NCBI GenBank assembly: GCA_001873755.1
Contig: MNZT01000050.1
Span: 1-18,339 of the forward strand
Length of the DNA: 18,339 bases
Source: Candidatus Wirthbacteria bacterium CG2_30_54_11
GTDB taxonomy: Bacteria; Patescibacteriota; CG2-30-54-11
Direction: 5' to 3'
Position 1 is the first letter of the stretch; each line of letters opens with the position of its first letter. This document shows positions 1 through 5,532 of the stretch, piece after piece. The notes below the pieces were generated by a model. It was given only the letters and a program-made list of their open reading frames with translations, was not told where the DNA came from and ran no database searches. The position numbers were made by a program, and so were the translations under genes.

Positions 1-1
1 G

Positions 2-172
2 CTGGCCAAGCAGGAGGAGGAAGTATTTCTGCCCTGGCAGGCGCAGCCGGCGATCCTGCCGCCGGACAAGGCCGGAGGGCTGCTCCTCAGAGCGCTTCGC
101 GACGAAGCGCACCGGTTCGCGGTCAGCTACCAGCGCAAGGTCCGCGGCAAAGCTTTTCTGGAGGATGCATAG
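2..172 (+). CDS. uvrC: UvrABC system protein C, C-terminal fragment (5' end outside window)
   Basis: The first 56 codons visible read as the RNase H-like nuclease end of UvrC, the subunit that makes the incisions in nucleotide excision repair. The run KQEEEVFLP followed by LRDEAHRFAVSYQRKVR matches the family motif (K/R)REEEIFLPG...RDEAHRFAITYHRK. The histidine in DEAHRF belongs to the incision active site. Reading begins at base 2 because the gene enters from the left edge. The stop TAG ends at 172 and the next ATG begins at 173, so maf is translationally coupled. In usual UvrC proteins about 60 or more residues with a double helix-hairpin-helix DNA-binding domain follow this point. Here the protein stops about eight residues after QRKVR, so that domain is absent. 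Seen: motif and early stop. Known: family architecture. The N-terminal GIY-YIG part cannot be checked. Confidence 0.85.
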   Translation: MAKQEEEVFLPWQAQPAILPPDKAGGLLLRALRDEAHRFAVSYQRKVRGKAFLEDA

Positions 173-781
173 ATGGCTCGACTTGTTCTGGCTTCCGCGT
201 CCCCGCGCCGGCGAGAGCTGATGAACCTCTGGGGAGTCACGTACCGCATCGCACCTGCAGACCTTGATGAGGATCGAGCGACTGCTGAACTTGGTTCTTT
301 TGATCCGTCTGCTATCGCACAGCATTTGGCTCGGGCTAAGGCTTTGGCGGTGTCGGCTGAGGACGATGAATATGTCATCGGTGTGGACACTCTGGTCGCG
401 CTGGGTGATCAGATATTGGGGAAACCTGTTGACGAAGCAGATGCCTTTGCGATGCTGCACGCTGAACAGGGAAATGCACAGACTGTCCATTCAGGCTTGG
501 CTGTAGTCCACCGGGGGGAAGTGGTAGGCGATGGGGTAGAACAGACCATAGTCAGGATGAGGCCGGTCCCGGATGAGGTGATATGGCAGTATATCAGGAC
601 AGAAAAGCCCTTCGACAAGGCAGGAGCATATGCGATCCAGGAGGGCGCTGGCAGCTTCATTGAGGGATATGAGGGATGCTATAACAATATCGTAGGTTTG
701 CCTCTATGCCTCCTTTCTGCTATCATTAAAAGAAATTATTTGCCGCTGGTGATCCCGCCGTCCCTCCCGCCACGATGTTAG
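173..781 (+). CDS. maf: Maf-family nucleoside triphosphate pyrophosphatase
   Basis: A 202-residue Maf/YhdE-like protein. These cytoplasmic enzymes hydrolyse non-canonical or excess nucleotides (dTTP, UTP and modified forms) to monophosphate and pyrophosphate, and were first named for septum-formation effects. Motifs in order: SASPRRREL (residues 8-16, phosphate-binding loop), GVDTLV (70-75, with the likely metal/catalytic Asp72), LGKP (82-85), HSGLAV (106-111), and KPFDKAGAYAIQ (145-156), which corresponds to the family motif DKAGAYGIQG. NNIVGLPL (171-178) is the usual C-terminal signature. About 18 residues after it are a tail not typical of the family. Asp-Thr in motif 2 and KAGAYxIQ suggest the dTTP/UTP rather than the m7GTP (YceF) group, but this is inference. 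ATG follows the uvrC stop directly, so it relies on translational coupling. Confidence 0.92.
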   Translation: MARLVLASASPRRRELMNLWGVTYRIAPADLDEDRATAELGSFDPSAIAQHLARAKALAVSAEDDEYVIGVDTLVALGDQILGKPVDEADAFAMLHAEQGNAQTVHSGLAVVHRGEVVGDGVEQTIVRMRPVPDEVIWQYIRTEKPFDKAGAYAIQEGAGSFIEGYEGCYNNIVGLPLCLLSAIIKRNYLPLVIPPSLPPRC

Positions 782-807
782 GACTCAACCTTAATAAATA
801 AATAAAA

Positions 808-1782
808 ATGGTTTTCTGGTATATCTTCGGTTTTCTGGCGGCCTGTTTGATCTTGGTTCGTAGTTCGTCTCTTCTGGTCGGGTCTCTGACCCAGATCGCA
901 TCCTATCTCCATCTGAGCGAATTCGTCGTCGGATTTCTCCTCATGGCTCTAGGGACATCCTTGCCGGAGCTTTTCGTGGCCATCAGCTCCAGTACTTCAC
1001 ACAGCGGGGAACTTTCCCTGGGCAATGTTCTGGGTTCCAATATTGCCGATCTGACCATCGTAGCCGGTATCGCTGCCGTCATGGCGAAGAAGATCAAGAT
1101 CAGCAGCAAAATCCAGAAGGACGACCTCATCTTTATGACCTTTGTGGCATTTCTACCGCTGATCCTCATGTTCGATCATTACCTGAGCCGGGTCGACGGG
1201 ATGATCCTCCTGGTCACCTACGGATTGTATCTGTACACATTGATGAAACAACGCAGTCATTTCAGCAAGCGTTTGAACCACACTACCCGTAGACAGTACC
1301 TGAAGGCTGTAAGCATTTTTACGGCCGGATTGGTACTGCTGGTACTCAGCTCTCAGTGGGTGGTCAAGTTCTCTGTACTGACCGCAGAGACCCTCGCTAT
1401 ACCGGTAATTGTAGTTGGGCTGATCATTGTTGCTTTTGGTACCTCGATACCTGAGCTGGTGTTCGAGGTGAGCGCAGCGAATGACCATCACGACGGGATG
1501 ATGCTGGGAGATCTGCTCGGCAGTGTGGTGACCAACTCTACTCTGATCCTGGGGGTTACGGCACTCATCCAGCCACTTCATATCCTGGACTACGGTCTGG
1601 TTCGACCTGGTGTCCTGTTCATGTGGCTCACCTTGTTCCTCTTTCTGCGGTTTACGCGAGATGATGACGGATTTACGCGCAGGGAGGGGATGATCATGAT
1701 CTCAGTGTATGCCTTGTTCATCTATATGCAGTTCAGCGGCGGACTTCCTCAGGGTATTGCCATCATGGTAGGGAACACCTGA
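808..1782 (+). CDS. CaCA-family Na+/Ca2+ (cation/cation) exchanger, YrbG-like
   Basis: A 324-residue integral membrane protein with the two inverted alpha-repeats of the Ca2+/cation antiporter family. Repeat 1 is GTSLPEL (49-55) plus GNVLGSNIAD (72-81). Repeat 2 is GTSIPEL (211-217) plus GDLLGSVVTN (234-243). Glu54 and Glu216 correspond to the ion-coordinating glutamates. Hydrophobic segments fit about ten membrane helices, with a basic cytoplasmic loop around 147-165 (KQRSHFSKRLNHTTRR). It likely exchanges Ca2+ (or K+/Na+) against Na+ or H+ at the inner membrane. The ion is not deducible from sequence. The start lies 26 nt after maf, behind an A/T-rich stretch with no convincing Shine-Dalgarno sequence. 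The chosen ATG gives a normal first helix, so I keep it, with the exact start less certain than the gene. Confidence 0.88.
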   Translation: MVFWYIFGFLAACLILVRSSSLLVGSLTQIASYLHLSEFVVGFLLMALGTSLPELFVAISSSTSHSGELSLGNVLGSNIADLTIVAGIAAVMAKKIKISSKIQKDDLIFMTFVAFLPLILMFDHYLSRVDGMILLVTYGLYLYTLMKQRSHFSKRLNHTTRRQYLKAVSIFTAGLVLLVLSSQWVVKFSVLTAETLAIPVIVVGLIIVAFGTSIPELVFEVSAANDHHDGMMLGDLLGSVVTNSTLILGVTALIQPLHILDYGLVRPGVLFMWLTLFLFLRFTRDDDGFTRREGMIMISVYALFIYMQFSGGLPQGIAIMVGNT

Positions 1783-1792
1783 CCCCGCCTTC

Positions 1793-1821
1793 TTGTTTTG
1801 ACCAAAATTCCGTGGTAGCGT
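1793..1821 (+). promoter_or_regulatory. Weak candidate promoter upstream of grx-trxB
   Basis: TTGTTT (1793-1798) and TAGCGT (1816-1821) are spaced by 17 nt in the 70-bp gap between the exchanger and the reductase gene. The -10 match is poor, so this is a suggestion only. The downstream gene has a strong GGAGG ribosome-binding site at 1841-1845. Confidence 0.22.
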
Positions 1822-1852
1822 GAGGCATGCCTAGCTGATTGGAGGTTGTCCC

Positions 1853-3025
1853 ATGATCACAGTCTATGGGGTCCTGTGGTGTCAGGACTGCGAAAAAGTG
1901 AAGAAATATCTGGGGATCAGGGCTATCGACTATCGATTTGTCGACATCGGCTCAGATGCCGTGGGCAAAAAAATAGTTGAAGAGCAGGGGAAAGGTGATA
2001 TCCGGGTGCCTATGGTAGATCTGGGAGAAGGCAGGATCCTGTGGGAACCGGATGAGGTGGCACTGTCGGCGGCCCTGGGTCAGTTGGCACCGGTGCAGGA
2101 AGAGTACAGGGAGATCATCATCATCGGGGCCGGACCGGCTGGTATGACCGCTGGTATCTATCTGGCACGGGAAGGCGCCCAGGTGGCGCTGCTGGAAAAA
2201 GCTGTGATCGGCGGGCAGGCGGCCACGACCTGGATGATCGAGAATTATCCGGGTTTTCCCGAACCGGTTTCCGGTCTGGATTTTTCCGAACGGCTGCAGA
2301 AGCAGACCGAGGCATATGGTGCTCAGATCGTGCCATTTCAGACCGTGACCGCCGTCAGTCGAAAGGGTGCTTATCAGTGTATTTCAACGGCGGAAGGGAA
2401 TACCTACAGGGCGCGTGCCGTCCTGCTGGCGCTCGGCGCCCGCTACCGGACGCTTAATCTCCCGGGCGAGGAGCGGTTCATCGGCAAAGGTGTGCACTAC
2501 TGCGCCACCTGCGACGGGGCGTTTTACAAGGATAAAACCATCGCGGTCGTCGGAGGGGGGAATTCTGCGGTCGAGGAATCGATCTTCCTCACCCGCTTTG
2601 CCCGCAAGGTTTACATCCTGGTCAGAGAGGAGCACCTGCAGGCTGAGGATATTTCGGTCAAAAAACTTCAGGAAAACAGCAAGGTAGAGATCCTGTATAA
2701 GACCGGAACCAGGTCGATCATAGAGTCAGAGGGCAGATTTGCCGGCCTTCGCATCGCTGACCTCGGCACTTCAGCTGAACGGGAACTTAACTGTGACGGT
2801 ATATTCGTATTCATCGGCATGGAGCCTGCGACGGCATTCCTGAAGGGACAGATCGAACTTGATGGCAATGGCTATATCACCACTTCTGCCATGCTGGAAA
2901 CCACCGCACCGGGCGTGTTCGCGGCAGGCGATGCGAGAGCCGGATCGGTCAAACAGATCGCCAGTGCGGTAGGCGAGGGCGCTGCCGCTGCCTTGATGAT
3001 CAGAGATTATCTCAGACGCACCTAG
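1853..3025 (+). CDS. trxB: Thioredoxin reductase with N-terminal glutaredoxin domain (Grx-TrxR fusion)
   Basis: A 390-residue two-domain redox enzyme. Residues 1 to about 82 form a glutaredoxin-like thioredoxin fold: beta strand MITVYG, a redox motif WCQDC (Cys10 and Cys13), the cis-proline segment RVPM (51-54) and a closing helix. From about 86 on it is a low-molecular-weight thioredoxin reductase: FAD site GAGPAG (92-97), GGQAATT (120-126), active-site disulfide CATC (217-220), NADPH site GGGNSAVEE (234-242) and the second FAD motif GVFAAGDAR (354-362). Normal TrxB is about 310 residues; the extra length is the Grx domain. The likely role is NADPH-driven reduction of disulfides, with the attached Grx domain as built-in acceptor or relay. 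GGAGG at 1841-1845 lies seven bases before the ATG and supports the start. Next gene begins 9 nt after the stop. Confidence 0.93.
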   Translation: MITVYGVLWCQDCEKVKKYLGIRAIDYRFVDIGSDAVGKKIVEEQGKGDIRVPMVDLGEGRILWEPDEVALSAALGQLAPVQEEYREIIIIGAGPAGMTAGIYLAREGAQVALLEKAVIGGQAATTWMIENYPGFPEPVSGLDFSERLQKQTEAYGAQIVPFQTVTAVSRKGAYQCISTAEGNTYRARAVLLALGARYRTLNLPGEERFIGKGVHYCATCDGAFYKDKTIAVVGGGNSAVEESIFLTRFARKVYILVREEHLQAEDISVKKLQENSKVEILYKTGTRSIIESEGRFAGLRIADLGTSAERELNCDGIFVFIGMEPATAFLKGQIELDGNGYITTSAMLETTAPGVFAAGDARAGSVKQIASAVGEGAAAALMIRDYLRRT

Positions 3026-3034
3026 GGGGCTGAA

Positions 3035-3361
3035 ATGCTTTTGAATATCATCGTGAATACCATTGCCGTCTATGTAGCGGCCCAGGTCGTGCCAGGTGTC
3101 AGTATCGACAGCTTCCTTACGGCTCTGGTCGTAGCGGTGATCCTGGGGATCCTGAACACTTTTATGAAACCGATCCTTATTCTGCTGACGCTGCCCATCA
3201 CGGTGTTCACTTTAGGGCTGTTCCTTTTGGTGATCAACACGGTAATGATACTCATAGCGAGCAACCTGGTGCACGGTTTTTCGGTGACCGGTAACTGGTC
3301 GGCCCTGTTGTTAGGAGTCGTTATATGGGCGGTTAATTCCTTCCTCCAGAGGCTGAAATGA
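3035..3361 (+). CDS. Small membrane protein, phage-holin-4-2/YvlD family (PF04020-like)
   Basis: A 108-residue, very hydrophobic protein with about four membrane helices: 1-20, 25-44, 48-68 and 85-105. Features typical of the YvlD-like family are VVPGVSIDSF near the first helix, the conserved loop LGILNTFMKPIL, then LTLPITVFTLGLFLLVINTVM and a C-terminal ALLLGVVIWAVNSFL. The family is named after a weak resemblance to holins, but chromosomal members are not in prophages and no phage gene is nearby here. The molecular function is unknown. It sits 9 nt after the reductase gene, and its TGA overlaps the ATG of nnrD by 4 bases (ATGA), so the three genes look like one transcription unit. Confidence 0.85.
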   Translation: MLLNIIVNTIAVYVAAQVVPGVSIDSFLTALVVAVILGILNTFMKPILILLTLPITVFTLGLFLLVINTVMILIASNLVHGFSVTGNWSALLLGVVIWAVNSFLQRLK

Positions 3362-4161
3362 GCGACCTGATTGGAGTTCAGGAAGTCAAGGAGCTTAGTG
3401 ATCCAAAACCAGGCTCGCACAAAGGTGAAAATGGCAAGCTGCTCATCATCGTCGGGAGCGAACGGTACCACGGTGCTGTGTTGTACGCGACTAAAGTAGC
3501 CAGTAAATTTGTCGATCTCATCTATTTCTGTTCGGTTCCGGAAAATAACGATCTGCTGCGGTCTTTGAAATCCAGATCCTGCGAATTCATCGCCATTCCC
3601 CGGAGCGAAGCATATCTAACCGCAGCCTCAGTCGACGTGATCCTCATCGGACCCGGCCTCGGTCGGGGTAAAGAAGAGCAGCAGCTGGTAGAGCAGCTTA
3701 TGAAGGATCATAGGAACAAGAAGTTCGTCCTCGATGCGGACGCGCTTCATCTGATCAAGCCAAAGTGGCTGCATGAGCGGTGCATTGTCACTCCGCACCG
3801 CGAGGAGTTCAAGGCGCTTTTTGACATGGAACCATCTGAGTCCGAAGTTTTGAACGCAGCGAAGAAGTATCACTGCGTGATCGTGTCCAAAGGGGAGACC
3901 GACCTGGTGAGCAATGGTTTTGAGCTCAAGTCAAACAGTACCGGCAATGCCGGTATGACCAAGGGCGGTACCGGCGATGTGCTGGCCGGCCTCACAGCTG
4001 CTCTGGCCTGTACGAACGATCCGTATCTGGCGGCAAAGGCGGCTGTTTTTTTGAACGGATTGGCGGGGGACAGGTTGCAGAAGCGGGTTTTGTATTACTA
4101 CAACGCATCAGATCTCATCAGCGAGATCCCGAAGGCAGCAGCCTACATAAAGAAGTCATGA
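3358..4161 (+). CDS. nnrD: ADP/ATP-dependent NAD(P)H-hydrate dehydratase (YjeF C-terminal-like)
   Basis: A 267-residue ribokinase-fold enzyme that uses a nucleoside triphosphate or ADP to dehydrate S-NAD(P)HX, repairing damaged nicotinamide cofactors. Motifs: SHKGENGKLLIIVGS (20-34; the family's HKG...G...GGS start), GPGLG (98-102), LDADAL (125-130), TPHREE (145-150) and NAGMTKGGTGDVLAG (197-211), whose Asp207 corresponds to the catalytic base. Length fits the dehydratase domain alone. The N-terminal NAD(P)HX epimerase domain, fused in E. coli YjeF, is missing and no epimerase gene is seen nearby. Translation is coupled to the upstream membrane-protein gene through an ATGA overlap. The neighbouring NADPH-using reductase makes a role in cofactor maintenance coherent. 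Confidence 0.92.
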   Translation: MSDLIGVQEVKELSDPKPGSHKGENGKLLIIVGSERYHGAVLYATKVASKFVDLIYFCSVPENNDLLRSLKSRSCEFIAIPRSEAYLTAASVDVILIGPGLGRGKEEQQLVEQLMKDHRNKKFVLDADALHLIKPKWLHERCIVTPHREEFKALFDMEPSESEVLNAAKKYHCVIVSKGETDLVSNGFELKSNSTGNAGMTKGGTGDVLAGLTAALACTNDPYLAAKAAVFLNGLAGDRLQKRVLYYYNASDLISEIPKAAAYIKKS

Positions 4162-4178
4162 TCTTTATGCTAGTCGAC

Positions 4179-4290
4179 CAGGTACGCGATGAATCGCGTT
4201 TCTACAACGGATGGAATGTCGTCAGAATGCCAGGTGCGTTCAATGCATTGGTTCGTTTTATTTGTAGCGAAGCGATTCATCGCGTACCTG
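4179..4290. repeat. Inverted pair of REP-like palindromic units (BIME-like element)
   Basis: Two 29-base arms, 4179-4207 and 4262-4290, are inverted copies of each other with only three or four mismatches. The outer 19 bases (CAGGTACGCGATGAATCGC and its complement) match perfectly. Each arm is itself a small palindrome: ACGCGAT-GA-ATCGCGT at 4184-4199, and GCGAT-TC-ATCGC at 4272-4283. The spacer between the arms is 54 nt. Short flanking GCTA (4169-4172) and TAGC (4292-4295) extend the dyad. A pair of short palindromes in opposite orientation between genes is the layout of REP/BIME elements mobilised by RAYT transposases. No transposase lies in the window. It may also act as a 3' mRNA stabiliser after nnrD, but there is no U-tract for a terminator. 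Confidence 0.7.
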
Positions 4291-4314
4291 ATAGCCTTGA
4301 CGCTTCGTCTCTTC

Positions 4315-4343
4315 TTGACAGAATACTACGGTCACCATAGTAT
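4315..4343 (+). promoter_or_regulatory. Candidate sigma-70 promoter of bcp
   Basis: A consensus -35 TTGACA (4315-4320), a 17-nt spacer and TAGTAT (4338-4343) as -10, 45 nt before the bcp start. A perfect TATAAT also occurs at 4349-4354 but has no matching -35 at the right distance. The ribosome-binding site AGGAGA at 4377-4382 fixes the ATG at 4388. Confidence 0.55.
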
Positions 4344-4372
4344 GTGTTTATAATTCATACTCGTTTACTATG
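4336..4372. promoter_or_regulatory. Nested dyad overlapping the bcp promoter, operator candidate
   Basis: Two dyads share this stretch: AGTATG (4339-4344) with CATACT (4356-4361), centred on base 4350, and CATAGTA (4336-4342) with TACTATG (4366-4372). They cover the proposed -10 and the start of the transcript, where a repressor would bind. The left half TTATAAT (4348-4354) resembles half of a PerR/Fur box, but the right half does not match. The regulator is unknown. Confidence 0.4.
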
Positions 4373-4387
4373 ATTTAGGAGAACAAC

Positions 4388-4846
4388 ATGAAACTGAAAA
4401 CAGGTGATACCGCTCCATTGTTCACGCTAAAGGACCAGACCGGCAAAACTCATACGCTTTCCCAGTATCTGGGTAAATGGGTCCTGCTTTATTTCTACCC
4501 GAAGGATGACACTCCCGGCTGCACGGTCGAAGCCTGCTCCATCCGGGACTCCTGGGGAGCCTTCGGCTCACTGAACGCTGTTGTTCTGGGTGTCAGTGTG
4601 GACTCGGTTGCGAGCCATGCGAAATTTGTTGAAAAGTTCGAGTTGCCGTTCACCCTGCTTGCTGACGAATACAAGCAGGTGGTCAAGATGTACGATGTGC
4701 AGAAAGCCCTTGGACTTGTCGCAGCCCGAAATTCCTTCCTCATCGATCCGACAGGCAAGATCGCGAAGGTCTATGAGGCGGTGAAGCCGGAACAGCATGC
4801 AGCAGAGGTGCTGGCTGATATCCGCGAGCTGCAGAAAAGCAGATGA
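4388..4846 (+). CDS. bcp: Peroxiredoxin, BCP/PrxQ type
   Basis: A 152-residue thiol peroxidase that reduces H2O2 and organic hydroperoxides in the cytoplasm. The motif YPKDDTPGCTVEACSIRD (37-54) carries the peroxidatic Cys45, with Thr42 and Pro43 of the active site, and the resolving Cys50 five residues later, as in typical atypical-2-Cys PrxQ proteins. GKWVLLYFYP is the thioredoxin-fold strand before it, and RNSFLIDPTGKI is the usual late strand with the conserved Arg. Length is normal for the family (about 150-155). It has its own promoter and a strong RBS (AGGAGA, 4377-4382). It would be recycled by thioredoxin, or perhaps by the Grx-TrxR protein encoded 1.4 kb upstream. It is convergent with the feo operon, ending 27 nt from the end of the FeoA-Fur gene. 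Confidence 0.95.
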   Translation: MKLKTGDTAPLFTLKDQTGKTHTLSQYLGKWVLLYFYPKDDTPGCTVEACSIRDSWGAFGSLNAVVLGVSVDSVASHAKFVEKFELPFTLLADEYKQVVKMYDVQKALGLVAARNSFLIDPTGKIAKVYEAVKPEQHAAEVLADIRELQKSR

Positions 4847-4873
4847 ACGCTTGCTGCATCCCGGGTTCTGACA

Positions 4874-5524
4874 TCAGGCTGAGCTTTGCCGACACTCTGC
4901 GCAGACCCCGTAGATGATGAGCGAGTGGGCAGAGGGTGTGAAAGCATGCTTTCGGGTGATCTCGTGCTGGTGCTCTTCGATGTCTGCGCTGACGAACTCG
5001 ATGATGGCTCCGCATCTGGTACATACCAGGTGGTCGTGGTGCGTGGTGACCAGTTCGTAGCGGACCGCTTTTTCATCAAATGACCGGGGCGAGAGGATGC
5101 CTTTGTCCACCAGCAGCTTGATAGTGCGGTAGACGGTCGCGGCGCCGATACTCTCGTCTTTTTCTTTTACCCTGAGCACGATCTCTTCGGCGGTCAGATG
5201 GCTTGTCAATGCGGAAATGACCCTCATGATCACTTCCCGTTGTCTGGTCTGCTTATGGTCCGGCATATCGCCGTAGATAGAAACTTTGAGCGCTGCTTCC
5301 CGGGTCTCCTCGACCTGGATCTTTTCCGCCATACTGCGGCCCAGTGCGACCTTGGTACCTTTGACCCTGATGGCCAGAGGACCTTTTTTTTGATTGATCA
5401 GGACTTCTACCTGGCTGAGCGCCACGAGCCCCAGACCTTCCAGATGGCGGTTGAGCCTTTCGCCTCCCTGGATATGCGCGATGTATGCGGTGGTGCCGGG
5501 CTGTTCGTCTGAGAGGTTTGCCAT
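4874..5524 (-). CDS. fur: FeoA domain fused to Fur-family metalloregulator
   Basis: A 216-residue fusion. Residues about 8-71 are a FeoA SH3-like domain: TTAYIAHIQGGERLNRHLEGLGL, then VEVLINQKKGPLAIRV and VALGRSMAEKIQV, matching the whole FeoA pattern. A linker of about 15 residues leads to a complete Fur-family repressor (88-216). This has the winged-helix segment TAEEIVLRV...GAATVYRTIKLLVDKGIL (111-144), a regulatory-site cluster HHDH (162-165), two CxxC pairs for structural zinc (Cys168/171 and Cys208/211) and a His-rich strand EEHQHEITRKH (183-193). FeoA normally is a small separate cytosolic partner of FeoB; Fur is a separate repressor. The gene starts 8 nt after the feoB stop, with an AAGGGA ribosome-binding site, so the two are co-transcribed. 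The FeoA part has no duplicate in the window. Fur, Zur and PerR cannot be told apart for certain, but context favours iron. Confidence 0.93.
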   Translation of the reverse strand: MANLSDEQPGTTAYIAHIQGGERLNRHLEGLGLVALSQVEVLINQKKGPLAIRVKGTKVALGRSMAEKIQVEETREAALKVSIYGDMPDHKQTRQREVIMRVISALTSHLTAEEIVLRVKEKDESIGAATVYRTIKLLVDKGILSPRSFDEKAVRYELVTTHHDHLVCTRCGAIIEFVSADIEEHQHEITRKHAFTPSAHSLIIYGVCAECRQSSA

Positions 5525-5532
5525 GAGATCCC

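Noticed and set aside
3035..3361. Prophage remnant suggested by the holin-family name
   Set aside because: No integrase, endolysin, capsid or attachment repeat nearby. The family is a chromosomal membrane protein family.
4158..4340. A 60-codon frame whose ATG overlaps the nnrD stop (ATGA)
   Set aside because: It runs straight through the inverted REP-like pair, resembles no protein family, and ends inside the bcp promoter. The overlap with the stop is probably chance.
4348..4362. PerR box (TTATAATNATTATAA) before bcp
   Set aside because: The left half matches fully but the right half only at two of seven positions. Kept as an unspecified dyad instead.
4847..4873. Bidirectional terminator between the convergent bcp and FeoA-Fur genes
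   Set aside because: The 27-nt gap shows no stem followed by a U-tract on either strand.
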